A stretch of DNA of 64,000 nt from Tabrizicola sp. (GCF_030373185.1 NZ_JAUCZH010000003.1:248001-312000); one strand, 5' to 3'; positions 18,671 to 27,311 are shown, counted from the stretch's first letter. Notes: generated by a model from the sequence alone, not told the origin. Program-made: numbers and translations.

Positions 18671-19749
18671 GCGGGGAAGACGACGACAACACCGACAAGG
18701 AACACGAAGCCTCGCCACAGAAGCTGATCGAGTCGCGCAAGAAAGGTGACATTGCTCGGTCTGCCGATCTTCTGATGGCGGCTGGCATCGCCGGGTTGGT
18801 GCTTGGGCTGGTGGCAATGGGGGGCTGGGTTGTCGAACGGGCCGGAACGGCGGGCGCTGTGCTGCTGGATCAGTCTGACAGTCTGGCGCGGCTGATGGCA
18901 ACCGGGTCAAGCGGCCCGCTGGGGGGCATTCTGCTGGCCTTTGCCGGGCCGCCACTTGCCCTTCTTTTGATGCCGATGGTCGTCGTCGTTGGCATGATCG
19001 TGGTGACCCGGGGCTTTGTCGTTGCCCCGGAACGTGTTGCGCCGAAGCTGTCGCGGATTTCGCCCGTCGCGACGGCAAAGCACAAATTCGGGCCAGAAGG
19101 GCTGATGGAATTTGCGAAAAGCGCGGCCAAACTCGGCCTCGTTTCGACGCTGCTTTACCTTTTTCTGGCGTCTCGCCTTGAAGACATTCTGGCGACCATC
19201 TACCTGACGCCAGCCCTTTCAACCGCTGTCCTTGCCCGCCTGACGCTGGAGTTTCTGTTCATCCTGCTGCTATTGGCAGCTGCCCTTGGTGGGATCGATT
19301 TTCTTTGGCAAATTCACCTCCACCGTCAGCGCAACCGCATGTCCCGCAAGGAATTGATGGATGAATACAAGCAGAGCGAGGGCGATCCACACCTGAAATC
19401 CACCCGCCGCCAGCGGGCGCAAGAAGTGGCGACGAACCGCATGCTGGCTGATGTGGCAACCGCCGATGTCGTGGTGGTGAACCCGACCCACTACGCCGTT
19501 GCCTTGCGCTGGGACCGGGCGAAAGGCGGGGCTCCGGTATGTGTGGCCAAGGGGGTGGACGAGATTGCCCGCGTGATCCGGGCGCGGGCCGCAGAAAATG
19601 GCATCCCCCTGCACAGCGACCCTCCGACCGCGCGGGCGATCTTTGCCACGGTAGACCTTGGGCAAGAGGTCCGGGCTGAACATTACCGCGCAGTCGCGGC
19701 CGCCATCCGCTTTGCCGATGCCATGCGCAGGAAGGCGCAAAGATCATGA
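18667..19749 (+). CDS. flhB: Flagellar export switch protein FlhB
   Basis: 360 residues: an acidic N-terminus (SGEDDDNTDKEHEASPQKL), four TM segments (about residues 35-215), and a cytoplasmic domain with the autocleavage site N272-P273-T274-H275. Cleavage between Asn and Pro, together with FliK, switches export from rod/hook to filament substrates. The site number is close to that of Salmonella FlhB (269-272). The start is set by the ATGA overlap with fliR; a longer open frame extending into fliR is spurious. Confidence 0.96.
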   Translation: MSGEDDDNTDKEHEASPQKLIESRKKGDIARSADLLMAAGIAGLVLGLVAMGGWVVERAGTAGAVLLDQSDSLARLMATGSSGPLGGILLAFAGPPLALLLMPMVVVVGMIVVTRGFVVAPERVAPKLSRISPVATAKHKFGPEGLMEFAKSAAKLGLVSTLLYLFLASRLEDILATIYLTPALSTAVLARLTLEFLFILLLLAAALGGIDFLWQIHLHRQRNRMSRKELMDEYKQSEGDPHLKSTRRQRAQEVATNRMLADVATADVVVVNPTHYAVALRWDRAKGGAPVCVAKGVDEIARVIRARAAENGIPLHSDPPTARAIFATVDLGQEVRAEHYRAVAAAIRFADAMRRKAQRS

Positions 19750-20087
19750 CCCGCAAGCAGGATTTGCAGGCGATCAAAGGCCTGGCTGATCTGGTATTGG
19801 ATCACCGTCTGGGCGGGCTGCGAGACGCGACCAGACGGCTTGATCTCAGCCGCGCACAGCTTGCGGCGATCAACGCCGAAGAAGCACCTGGCGATCTGCC
19901 CCCAGTTGCCGCCGGGATCGTGAATATCGGCTACCAGCGCTGGGCTGATATCCGCCGGGCAGAACTGAACAGTGTGATGGCCCGGCAGTCGGCTGCCGTG
20001 ATCGAGGCCAGAGCAGACGCTGCAACAGCCTTTGGCAGGGTCGAAGCCTTGCAGGGTGTCGCCCGGCGTTTGGCCGGAAAATCCTAG
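19746..20087 (+). CDS. Small helical protein after flhB (FliJ-position)
   Basis: 113 residues with no TM segment or signal, Ala/Arg/Leu-rich and almost entirely helical (for example LVLDHRLGGLRDATRRLDLSR). I do not recognise a family by sequence. Size, charge and helix content resemble FliJ, the coiled-coil stalk of the export ATPase, and no other FliJ candidate is seen in the island; this is only a suggestion. It overlaps the flhB stop by 4 bases, and its stop interlocks with the second fliL-family gene through CTAG. Confidence 0.7.
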   Translation: MTRKQDLQAIKGLADLVLDHRLGGLRDATRRLDLSRAQLAAINAEEAPGDLPPVAAGIVNIGYQRWADIRRAELNSVMARQSAAVIEARADAATAFGRVEALQGVARRLAGKS

Positions 20088-20572
20088 CTGTCTTGCCGAG
20101 CAATGTCGGTGATCAGCACATCCTTGACCGTTGCTCCCAGGATTGTCGCCGCCGCCTCCTTGAGGCTGGTGCGCAGAACCACAAGGTTTGATCCGTCCGT
20201 GAAAGAGCCGCTGAAGCCGCCGACATTGGCATGATCGAACAGCACCTGAAGGAAGGTGTCTCGCAGTTTGGGTTCTCGTTCATAGACGGCTTCGCTCATG
20301 CCGGTTTCCACCTCCAGCGACAGGGACAGGACCACCATCGCAGCCACCCGGCCTTCCTTTACGACAGGCACGACGAACTGGTTGTTCATCTTGACATATG
20401 TCGGAATGCTTTCTGGATCGGCCGGGGCAACGGCCCCGTCCATTGCCGCCGGATCTTCGCCCGGGGTGCCGTGATCCGGCGAGTCATGGGGCGGGCGAAA
20501 CACAAGCCCGCCACTGACGCCGGCACCTAGCCCAATAAGCGCAAGCAGAATGGGAAGCAATTTTCGGATCAT
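20084..20572 (-). CDS. FliL-family protein (copy 2)
   Basis: 162 residues: one N-terminal TM segment (about 5-26), a Pro/Asp-rich linker (30-60), then a FliL-like periplasmic domain with YVKMNNQFVVPVVKEGRVAAM and VLRTSLKEAAATILGATVKDVLITDIARQ. It is clearly a relative of, but divergent from, the copy at 10447-10929. It is the last gene of the flgB-to-flgH operon, two bases behind flgH. The two copies may act at different stators or basal-body layers; the division of labour is unknown. Confidence 0.82.
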   Translation of the reverse strand: MIRKLLPILLALIGLGAGVSGGLVFRPPHDSPDHGTPGEDPAAMDGAVAPADPESIPTYVKMNNQFVVPVVKEGRVAAMVVLSLSLEVETGMSEAVYEREPKLRDTFLQVLFDHANVGGFSGSFTDGSNLVVLRTSLKEAAATILGATVKDVLITDIARQDS

Positions 20573-20574
20573 GA

Positions 20575-21300
20575 TCAGAACGGTAGCAGGATGTCGGCGG
20601 CCTGCTGGCCATAGGTGGGCTGCTGCATGTCAGTGATCTGCCCGCGCCCGCCATAAGCGATCCGCGCGCCAGCGATCTTGTCATAGGTGATCTCGTTCTG
20701 GCGCGAAATGTCGATGGGCCGGACGAAACCGGTCACGATCAGCTCGCGCATTTCGAAGTTCACGCGGACTTCCTGTTGCCCCTCGATCCGCAGAACGCCG
20801 TTAGGCAACTGCTCCACCACGGTCGCGGCAATACGCAGGGTCAGCTGCTCATTCCGCGCCACATTGCCGGAGCCCTTGAAGGTGGAGGACGATTTGGACT
20901 CAAAAGCCTCGGCCATGCTGGCACCATCGGGAAGTGCCTCGTCCAGGCGCTGCGGGATTCCCAGAAACTCAGGCAGGCCGGATTTTTGCTGGCCGCTGCG
21001 ACTGCGCCCGGTGCTGTTGGAGATGGCCGCGCTGTCATCAATCTCGATCACGACGGTCAGAATATCACCCCGCGTTGCCGCGCGACGGTCACCGAACAGC
21101 GATTCGGTTCCCGCTTCCCAAAGCGACGAGTCATCGGCGGGCGTGCTGGCGGCCAAGTCTTCGGGCAGTGTGGCGGCATACATCGCATAGTTCTGCGAAC
21201 TACCTTCCAGCGGCGAGAACTCTGGCGCGCGGCCAACCTGGCCAAGTTTGCCGCATCCGGCGACGGCGACTGAAAGCAGAAGGGTGCAACGCAACATCAT
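20575..21300 (-). CDS. flgH: Flagellar L-ring lipoprotein FlgH
   Basis: 241 residues. The signal peptide ends in a lipobox VAGC with the lipidated cysteine at residue 16. The mature protein forms the outer-membrane L ring around the rod. Family motifs: SLFGDRRAATRGDILTVVI, with the export-exposed segments SSSTFKGSGNVARNEQLTL and VTGFVRPIDISRQNEI in order. Two adjacent ATGs at 21300 and 21297 are possible starts. The start is one base past the flgA stop. P-ring gene flgI, usually nearby, is not in the window. Confidence 0.95.
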   Translation of the reverse strand: MMLRCTLLLSVAVAGCGKLGQVGRAPEFSPLEGSSQNYAMYAATLPEDLAASTPADDSSLWEAGTESLFGDRRAATRGDILTVVIEIDDSAAISNSTGRSRSGQQKSGLPEFLGIPQRLDEALPDGASMAEAFESKSSSTFKGSGNVARNEQLTLRIAATVVEQLPNGVLRIEGQQEVRVNFEMRELIVTGFVRPIDISRQNEITYDKIAGARIAYGGRGQITDMQQPTYGQQAADILLPF

Positions 21301-21301
21301 T

Positions 21302-21724
21302 TCATTCTTCCCATCCAACAAAAACCGCACCATTCGGCCCGATCCGGCCGCTGACAGTGGTGCGCGAAGCAAGATTGATCACGCGGATGACCTCCCCCTC
21401 CGAGCCGCGGGCAAGTGCGCGGCCTTCGGTAGAAATCGCCAACCCGCCGGCAAGATAGACCAGCGCTACAACCTGATTGCGCTGGACAAGGGTAGGCGGG
21501 CCAAGGTCGGCCAGCCGCACGGGCCGTCCAGCATAGATGGCGACCCGCGCCTCCAGCCCGATCGCGGCCGCCGTATCGCTGAGCGCGCCCGGCAGCCCGG
21601 CGTTCACAAGGGTCAGGTCGTCCGGCCCGATCACCGTCTGGGCGCGGATCGTCCGGGTGGCGATCACGCTTTCCGCCATCACGGGTGACGCAAAGAGCAA
21701 AATGATCAGCGCCCGCCACATCAT
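21302..21724 (-). CDS. flgA: Flagellar P-ring assembly chaperone FlgA
   Basis: 140 residues, shorter than enterobacterial FlgA (about 219) because the N-terminal domain is missing; short forms are usual in this group. The signal peptide covers about residues 1-17 (SPVMA), then an SAF domain containing IRAQTVIGPDDLTLV and the C-terminal beta domain RVINLASRTTVSGRIGPNG. It works in the periplasm to help FlgI polymerise. It overlaps the flgG stop by 4 bases. Confidence 0.9.
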   Translation of the reverse strand: MMWRALIILLFASPVMAESVIATRTIRAQTVIGPDDLTLVNAGLPGALSDTAAAIGLEARVAIYAGRPVRLADLGPPTLVQRNQVVALVYLAGGLAISTEGRALARGSEGEVIRVINLASRTTVSGRIGPNGAVFVGWEE

Positions 21725-22506
21725 CGCACCTGCGTGGTTGCGGCAAGCATCTGGTCCGCTGCGGTGATGACCTTGGCGTTCAGCTCATAACCGCGCTGGG
21801 CCTTGATCAGTTCGGTGACCTCACGCACAGCATCGACCGAGCTGCTTTCAAGGTAGCCTTGCCGCAGTGTCCCCAGCCCGTCTTGCCCCGGAGCCGCCGA
21901 GAAGGCCGGGCCAGATGCAGGACTTTCCAGGAAAAGGTTGGACCCCATCGCCTCCAATCCTTTTTCGTTGGAGAAGGTCGACAGGGTCAGCTGGCCCAGC
22001 AGTTCCGGCTCTATACGGTCGGCGAAATCGGCCCAGACCTCGCCCGCAGGGCTGATGGTCAGTCCGCGCGCATCCGCAGGAATGGTGATCCCCGGCACGA
22101 CCGCGAATCCATCCGAAGTCACGACCAGCCCGTCGGCTGAGCGCTTCAGGGCGCCGTCGCGGGTATAGCCCGTCTGGCCCGAAGGCATGGTTACCTCCAG
22201 ATAGCCGTTGCCGTCGATCGCGACATCAAGATCGCCGCCGGTCAGATCAAGCGAACCCTGGCCCAAGATCACGGAAACCGCTGCCGGACGGACCCCAAGC
22301 CCGATCTGCACCCCGGTGGGCAGCATGCTGCCATCGGCGGCCGAGACGCTGCCGGGCCGGGCCATCTGCTGATAGTGCAGGTCGGCAAAATCGGCGCGGC
22401 GGGGATTGTAGCCCGTGGTCGACATGTTGGCGAGGTTGTTTGAGACGACATCAACCTTCATCTGCTGGGCGGCCATGCCCGTTGCGGCAATGTGAAGCGC
22501 CTTCAT
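21721..22506 (-). CDS. flgG: Flagellar distal rod protein FlgG
   Basis: 261 residues, the usual length. The N-terminal rod signature ALHIAATGMAAQQMKVDVVSNNLANMSTTGYN (positions about 3-34) and the C-terminal YLESSSVDAVREVTELIKAQRGYELNAKVI segment are those of flagellar axial proteins. FlgG forms the distal rod through the P and L rings. It lies 9 bases after flgF and 4 bases into flgA, within the minus-strand rod operon. Confidence 0.96.
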   Translation of the reverse strand: MKALHIAATGMAAQQMKVDVVSNNLANMSTTGYNPRRADFADLHYQQMARPGSVSAADGSMLPTGVQIGLGVRPAAVSVILGQGSLDLTGGDLDVAIDGNGYLEVTMPSGQTGYTRDGALKRSADGLVVTSDGFAVVPGITIPADARGLTISPAGEVWADFADRIEPELLGQLTLSTFSNEKGLEAMGSNLFLESPASGPAFSAAPGQDGLGTLRQGYLESSSVDAVREVTELIKAQRGYELNAKVITAADQMLAATTQVR

Positions 22507-22515
22507 TGCAACCCC

Positions 22516-23226
22516 CTATCGGCCAAGCGTCTGGACGACGCCACGGACCCGTTCATCTTCCGCGTCAAGGAACTTTTGCCCAAGCTCATAGGCGCGCTGT
22601 ACCGCGATCATCCGGGTGATCTCGGACAAGGGTTCGACGTTGCTGTCTTCCAGCATGCCTTGCAGGATCACCGCTTCTTCCACAGGCTCCAGCGCATCGG
22701 CGGCGAAAAGCGTGCCGGACTGGTGGCGCATGCCAAGCGGGTTTTCCGGCTGCCACAGGCCCACTTGCGCAATCGGCTGGCCATCGGCGGAAAGCGTTCC
22801 GTCACGGGCCAGCGCAACCGCTCTTGCGTCGGGCGGCAGAAAGATCGGCGCGCCTCCGGCATCAAGCAGACGGTGGCCGTCGGGTGTCACCAGTTCCCCC
22901 TCAGCCGATGGGGTGAAGCTGCCAGCGCGGGTTAACCTTTCGCCTTGCGGCGTATCGATCAAGAAGAATCCATCGCCCTGAATGGCAAAGTCGAATGTGC
23001 CGCCGGTCTGGCTGATCGTGGCTTGACCAAGGTCGACATGCCGGGCGCTGGCATGGGCCATCGACAGGGACGGGTCCACGTCCAGCGCGGTGACGTATTC
23101 CGAAAACACCACACCCTCGCGCCGGAATCCAGTGGTCGAGGCATTGGCAAGATTGTTCGCCACGACCGCCATTTCGCGCATCAGGCCCGATTGGCGGTTC
23201 AGGGTGGTGTATCCGGCCGCGTCCAT
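22516..23226 (-). CDS. flgF: Flagellar proximal rod protein FlgF
   Basis: 236 residues. It begins MDAAGYTTLNRQSGLMREM and has the axial-protein motif VVANNLANASTTGFRREG and the C-terminal EDSNVEPLSEITRMIAVQRAY segment. The start is placed at 23226, one base past the fliQ stop, because a 17-residue longer reading frame overlaps fliQ and has no family counterpart. It forms part of the rod with FlgB, FlgC and FlgG. Confidence 0.94.
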   Translation of the reverse strand: MDAAGYTTLNRQSGLMREMAVVANNLANASTTGFRREGVVFSEYVTALDVDPSLSMAHASARHVDLGQATISQTGGTFDFAIQGDGFFLIDTPQGERLTRAGSFTPSAEGELVTPDGHRLLDAGGAPIFLPPDARAVALARDGTLSADGQPIAQVGLWQPENPLGMRHQSGTLFAADALEPVEEAVILQGMLEDSNVEPLSEITRMIAVQRAYELGQKFLDAEDERVRGVVQTLGR

Positions 23227-23227
23227 C

Positions 23228-23506
23228 TTAGCCCCCTGCGATCTGGGGAATGATCGTGTCGGCAAAGAAGGCGACAAGCGTCGAGGTCATGAAGCTCATC
23301 GAGGCCCAGAAAACCACCAGCATCAGCGCGGCCTTTGGCACGAAGGTCAGGGTCATTTCCTGAATCGAGGTCAGCGCCTGAAACAGCCCCACCACCACGC
23401 CCGCGACCAAGGCCACGGTCAGCAATGGTGCCGAGATCAGGACCGAAACCCACAGACCTTGGCGCATCACGTCAAAGATCATCGCCTCGGTCATACCGCT
23501 GGTCAT
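23228..23506 (-). CDS. fliQ: Flagellar export gate protein FliQ
   Basis: 92 residues with two TM hairpin segments (about 18-42 and 55-80) and the conserved central motif LFQALTSIQEMTLTFVPK. Four FliQ copies wrap the FliP-FliR core of the export gate. It overlaps the fliE stop by 4 bases. Placing fliQ between fliE and flgF, away from fliP and fliR, is typical for Rhodobacterales flagellar clusters. Confidence 0.95.
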   Translation of the reverse strand: MTSGMTEAMIFDVMRQGLWVSVLISAPLLTVALVAGVVVGLFQALTSIQEMTLTFVPKAALMLVVFWASMSFMTSTLVAFFADTIIPQIAGG

Positions 23507-23793
23507 ACCGGCATCCTCAGGATTTCCTGATAGGCCTCGACCACCCGGTCACGCACGGTGGCCACCGTCTCTACCGCCATCTGCGACGAGGCCAGCGCCT
23601 GAACCAGGGCATGCGGATCAGCGCCACCCGACATCGCGGAACGGGCTGTCGTCTCATGATCTTGCAGGGCGCCCAGGAAGTTTCCCGCCAGTTTGGCGAA
23701 CCCCTCTGCCGCCCCGTCGGCCTTTGGCTGGGGGGCGGCGGCGGTGCGGGCATTGGCATAGGCCTGACTGACTACAGAGGCTTTCACGTCCAT
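23503..23793 (-). CDS. fliE: Flagellar MS ring-rod junction protein FliE
   Basis: 96 residues. The C-terminal half carries the FliE signature: ALVQALASSQMAVETVATVRDRVVEAYQEILRMPV (last 35 residues). The N-terminal half is Ala-rich and variable. FliE links the MS ring to the proximal rod and is among the first exported proteins. It lies 12 bases after flgC. Confidence 0.93.
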   Translation of the reverse strand: MDVKASVVSQAYANARTAAAPQPKADGAAEGFAKLAGNFLGALQDHETTARSAMSGGADPHALVQALASSQMAVETVATVRDRVVEAYQEILRMPV

Positions 23794-23805
23794 TCTGGAT
23801 CTCCC

Positions 23806-24189
23806 CTATCGGCGCAGAAGGTCAAACAGACTTTGCGTCATCTGACGGGTCTGATCGAACATCCGAAGGTTCGCCTCATAGCTGCGCTGCGCTTCGCGCG
23901 CGTCAGCGATTTCGATCACCAGATCGACATTCGAGCCGTCGTAGTGACCGGTATCATCGGCCAGCGGGTGGCCGGGGTCGTAGATCTTGGCAAGTTCGCT
24001 GCGGTCAAGGAGCACGCGTCCGGGTTCGACCAGACCGGTTTCCATCGCCTGATCGAAGGTCATGACCTTGCGATGATATCCGGGGGTGTCGGCATTTGCG
24101 ATATTCTCGGACACATGGCGCAGCCGCATTGCCTGTGCTTCCATCCCGGAGGCGGCGAAGGAAAGCGAGCTGATCAGATCGTTGCTCAT
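23806..24189 (-). CDS. flgC: Flagellar proximal rod protein FlgC
   Basis: 127 residues with the axial N-terminal motif FAASGMEAQAMRLRHVSENIANADTPGY (about residues 11-38) and the C-terminal VIEIADAREAQRSYEANLRMFD segment. It builds the proximal rod with FlgB. It starts 9 bases downstream of the flgB stop. Confidence 0.95.
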   Translation of the reverse strand: MSNDLISSLSFAASGMEAQAMRLRHVSENIANADTPGYHRKVMTFDQAMETGLVEPGRVLLDRSELAKIYDPGHPLADDTGHYDGSNVDLVIEIADAREAQRSYEANLRMFDQTRQMTQSLFDLLRR

Positions 24190-24198
24190 CTACGCCCC

Positions 24199-24579
24199 CT
24201 ACCGTGACCGGCCAAGGCTGGCGCGCACAACGTCCGAGGTGGCGCGATAGACGGCCAGCGCCATTTCATGGCCTTGCCGCGCCTCAACCGATTTCACCAT
24301 CTCCCCCTCAAGCGAGACGGTGTTGCCGTTCGGTGATTCACGGCCCGGCGCGCGTTCAGGCACCAGCGCTGCCCCATTTGAGGCGACGTTCAGGTGGCCC
24401 GGACGGGTTGCCCGCATGTCACCGCCTTCAGCGAAAACCGTGGCGAAGGCGGGCAGATCCTGCGCCTTGTAGCCAGGTGTATCGGCATGGGCGACGTTGC
24501 GGGCGATTACGCCCATCCGTGCGCCGGAATGCGCGGCAAGTGCCTGCGCCATCCGGGTAAGTTCCAGCTTTTCAAACAT
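24199..24579 (-). CDS. flgB: Flagellar proximal rod protein FlgB
   Basis: 126 residues starting MFEKLELTRMAQALAAHSG, with the axial motif ARNVAHADTPGYKAQDLP and a short C-terminal helix (VEARQGHEMALAVYRATSDVVRASLG). The ATG at 24579 follows GGGAGAAG; a longer frame to 24609 is less likely. It is the first gene of flgB-flgC-fliE-fliQ-flgF-flgG-flgA-flgH-fliL2 and faces fliI across an 84-base region. That region contains a GATTC (24622-24626) but no clear CtrA box. Confidence 0.94.
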   Translation of the reverse strand: MFEKLELTRMAQALAAHSGARMGVIARNVAHADTPGYKAQDLPAFATVFAEGGDMRATRPGHLNVASNGAALVPERAPGRESPNGNTVSLEGEMVKSVEARQGHEMALAVYRATSDVVRASLGRSR

Positions 24580-24663
24580 CGGGGCTTCTCCCTCGACCAA
24601 CTTCACCAAGGCTTAAGGGTGATTCCTTTAGAAAGGGTAAGCGGCGAACAAAGGGAGAATCCC

Positions 24664-25974
24664 ATGACTGGACTTTTCGAAGGCCTGCTGGCGGAAATTG
24701 CAGGCGCGGCCCCGGTTCGCCGGGTTGGGCGGGTCGTGGAAACCCGTCGTGGGCTTGCCGAAGTGGCGGGGCTGGATGCCGCTACCATCGGTGACCGGGT
24801 TTTGATCCACAGCCGCGACGGCACCGCCGGGGGCGAAGTTCTGCGGCTTCGGCCAGGGCGCTGTTCGGTGCTGCCGGATGCCTCGGGCGACGGCATGGCG
24901 ATCAACGACCGGGTCGAGCTTCTGGGCCGGGCAGAGATTGCGCCCGACAACAGCTGGGTCGGCCGGGTGATCAGTGCGGCAGGGCAGCCGCTTGACGGGC
25001 GGTCGCTTTTACGCGGCGCCCGTCCGCGTGCCTTGCGTGCGGCGGCCCCGGCGGCTGCGACGCGTCGCCGTCTTGGGGCGCGGCTTGGCACTGGCCTTGC
25101 AGTCTTCGATACGTTGCTTCCACTGGTGCGCGGCCAGCGGACCGGGCTTTTTGCCGGGTCTGGCGTTGGAAAATCCTCGCTTCTGGCGCGGTTTGCCCAA
25201 GGGGTGGAGGCCGATGTCGTCATCATCGCGCTGGTCGGTGAACGTGGCCGCGAGCTGCGCGAATTTACCGAACGCGTCCTTGGCCCCGCCGGCATGGCGC
25301 GCAGCATCGTGGTCACGGCCACATCGGACCAATCGCCCCTGATGCGGCGAACCTGCGCGTTGACCGCGATGGCAGTGGCCGAACATTTCCGGGATCAGGG
25401 GTTGCATGTCTTGTTGCTGGTCGACTCTGTAACCCGGTTCGCCGAGGCGCATCGTGAGGTGGCGCTGGCAGGCGGTGAGGAGGCGTCGCTGCGTGGCTAC
25501 CCCCCTTCCTTGACCCAGGCGATCACCGGACTGGCCGAACGTGCCGGACCCGGGCCAGAAGGGGCCGGCGATATAACGGCGGTCTTCTCGGTGCTTGTTG
25601 CGGGGTCTGACATGGATGAACCCGTAGCCGATATCTTGCGCGGGGTTCTTGATGGCCATGTGGTGTTGGACCGCCGCATCGCCGAGCGTGGACGCTTTCC
25701 GGCGATTGACCTGCTGCGGTCAGTGTCGCGGTCGTTGCCAGAGGCCGCGAGTGACGATGAAAACGCGCTGATCAGCGCGGCCCGGCGGCTGCTTGGGGCC
25801 TATGATCGGGTGGAATTGATGATCCAGGCCGGGCTTTATGCCGGGGGCTCTGATCCAGAGATTGACCGTGCAATCCGGCATTGGCCTGCTCTCGATGCCT
25901 TTCTGGCCGAAGATGCGCCCCTGACCGGGGTGGAAGGCAGCTTTCAAAACCTGCGGGCCTGCCTAGATGATTGA
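24664..25974 (+). CDS. fliI: Flagellar export ATPase FliI
   Basis: 436 residues, an F1-beta-like ATPase that releases chaperones and unfolds export substrates at the C-ring. Walker A is GSGVGKSS at residues 165-172. Walker B lies in LLLVDSVTRFAEAHRE, and the family segment RGYPPSLTQAI follows. The start ATG 24664 follows AAAGGGAGAA; a longer open frame reaching back into flgB has no support. It is the only plus-strand gene here and is separated from fliH, unlike in enterics. Confidence 0.96.
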   Translation: MTGLFEGLLAEIAGAAPVRRVGRVVETRRGLAEVAGLDAATIGDRVLIHSRDGTAGGEVLRLRPGRCSVLPDASGDGMAINDRVELLGRAEIAPDNSWVGRVISAAGQPLDGRSLLRGARPRALRAAAPAAATRRRLGARLGTGLAVFDTLLPLVRGQRTGLFAGSGVGKSSLLARFAQGVEADVVIIALVGERGRELREFTERVLGPAGMARSIVVTATSDQSPLMRRTCALTAMAVAEHFRDQGLHVLLLVDSVTRFAEAHREVALAGGEEASLRGYPPSLTQAITGLAERAGPGPEGAGDITAVFSVLVAGSDMDEPVADILRGVLDGHVVLDRRIAERGRFPAIDLLRSVSRSLPEAASDDENALISAARRLLGAYDRVELMIQAGLYAGGSDPEIDRAIRHWPALDAFLAEDAPLTGVEGSFQNLRACLDD

Positions 25975-26066
25975 GGCTGGGCCTTTCGGCAAACCGGGCG
26001 CAGGCGCAAGGTAGGATTGGCCCAGCAGTGGATATCCGTCTCCGAAAATCTGGTATGCGGCCAGAA

Positions 26067-26107
26067 GGAACTGGCTGCCCAGCTGCGGCAAGCAGGCCGC
26101 CAGTTCC
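26067..26107. repeat. Inverted repeat between convergent fliI and DUF1217 gene
   Basis: A perfect 9-bp inverted repeat, GGAACTGGC at 26067-26075 and GCCAGTTCC at 26099-26107, lies in the 144-base convergent gap. A second 8-bp pair, GCTGGGCC (25976-25983) and GGCCCAGC (26019-26026), precedes it. These could act as a two-sided terminator, but no T-run follows. Confidence 0.4.
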
Positions 26108-26118
26108 AACTGCGATGG

Positions 26119-26910
26119 TCAGCGTCGCAAGAGTTGCAGCGCAATTGCCGCGGGCGAACTGCCCATGCCCTCGGCCTGCAACTCTGAGCGCAGGACAAAA
26201 CGGCGCACCAATGCCTCCATCTTGGCCGGATCCGAAAACTGGCTGACACTGGCCTCGCCGAAGGCCGCCTCGGTCCTTGTTTTCAGGACGGACACCTGTT
26301 GATCAAGGTCGATCGTGGCAAAACTCTTGGGCAGTCCAAGCGCCGTCTGCACCACCTCTCGCATCGGAGGATTGCCAAGGATGGCGAACCACTTCGCCGA
26401 TTCGCTGGTGCCGCGTGCAGCGAGGATGGGGATCTCCCGTTCCGCATTGAGGGCCAGGCGGTATGTATTGCTTTGATTGCCGACAGCAGTTTCAAAGCTG
26501 CGGGCGCGAAACTGGGTGAGGATTTCATCGGGAAAGGTCGAGATCTTGGTGCGCGGAACCGCATAGTCGCCAAAACCGAAGGCAGCAGAGAATTTCTGAT
26601 ACTGCTTGTCGGCAAGTTTGTTGGCCAGAGCCCCTTCCTTTAGCGTGCCACCTTCCAGGATTTTCTGGATGAAGGCCTTGCTGTTGATGTCGCCTTCCAG
26701 TCCGAAAGCTGTGAGAGCAATTCGCAGCAGCCGCTTGTCTGAAACCAGTTGGGCAGCCGTATCCACCTTGCCGATACGCGTGCGAAAATAGGCTTCGTCG
26801 CGCTGTTGTACCGGGGTGGCCTGCTGAATGGTCTGTTGTCGCGCCATGGTACGCTTGAGAAACCCCCAGCCGACATAGCCGGTCAACGGTAATGCCGGCT
26901 GAAAGCTCAT
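26119..26910 (-). CDS. DUF1217 flagellar-cluster protein
   Basis: 263 residues matching the DUF1217 family by its mostly helical sequence and motifs such as DKRLLRIALTAFGLEGDI and FIQKILEGGTLKEGALANKL. The family occurs in alphaproteobacterial flagellar operons. A conserved tyrosine- and phenylalanine-rich patch (ADKQYQKFSAAFGFGDY) and no signal peptide are seen. The biochemical role is not established; export as a flagellar substrate or a role in flagellin handling would both fit. It overlaps flbT by 4 bases as the third gene of flaF-flbT-DUF1217. Confidence 0.82.
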   Translation of the reverse strand: MSFQPALPLTGYVGWGFLKRTMARQQTIQQATPVQQRDEAYFRTRIGKVDTAAQLVSDKRLLRIALTAFGLEGDINSKAFIQKILEGGTLKEGALANKLADKQYQKFSAAFGFGDYAVPRTKISTFPDEILTQFRARSFETAVGNQSNTYRLALNAEREIPILAARGTSESAKWFAILGNPPMREVVQTALGLPKSFATIDLDQQVSVLKTRTEAAFGEASVSQFSDPAKMEALVRRFVLRSELQAEGMGSSPAAIALQLLRR

Positions 26911-27311
26911 GCGCGTCCGGCGGCGAAGAGCCGCTCTTCCCTTGGCAAGAGGTTCCGAAGCGCCTTCAGCACCTGATAGTGCTGTTCTTCCATCACCGCG
27001 CGGCTTGCGACTGCCAGTTGGGCGCGGCTGTCATGGTCTGTCAGAACCTGGCTGAGCTGCTCGATCCCGCGCAAAAGTTGCATCCGCATGTCAGCGGCAT
27101 CGGCATCGCCGGTCAGGACAAGTTGGGCAATGTAACAGACACGACGAACCGGAGTATTGCATTCCTCGGGGTGGATGGCGTCGCGCAGGCGCAGGATATT
27201 GGCGTTGGGGGTCATGATGGCAAGCCGCGAGCGGCGTTCGCCGTTCTCGATCACGGCGCCGTTGATCAGCACCCTTTCGTGCGGGCCGAGTTTCAGGACT
27301 AGCCCGCTCAT
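26907..27311 (-). CDS. flbT: Flagellin mRNA regulator FlbT
   Basis: 134 residues. FlbT in Caulobacter acts after transcription on the 5' leader of flagellin mRNA and lowers its stability until the hook is complete. Matching features are the N-terminal LVLKLGPHERVLINGAVIENGERRSRL (residues 4-30) and the segment CYIAQLVLTGDADAADMRMQLL. It overlaps flaF by 4 bases, and the flagellin gene with its long leader is just upstream on the same strand. Confidence 0.93.
   Translation of the reverse strand: MSGLVLKLGPHERVLINGAVIENGERRSRLAIMTPNANILRLRDAIHPEECNTPVRRVCYIAQLVLTGDADAADMRMQLLRGIEQLSQVLTDHDSRAQLAVASRAVMEEQHYQVLKALRNLLPREERLFAAGRA

Noticed and set aside
24580-24663. CtrA box between flgB and fliI
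   Set aside because: TTAA and TTAG occur but not with a 7-base spacer, so the consensus is not met. A single GATTC here is not enough to claim methylation control.
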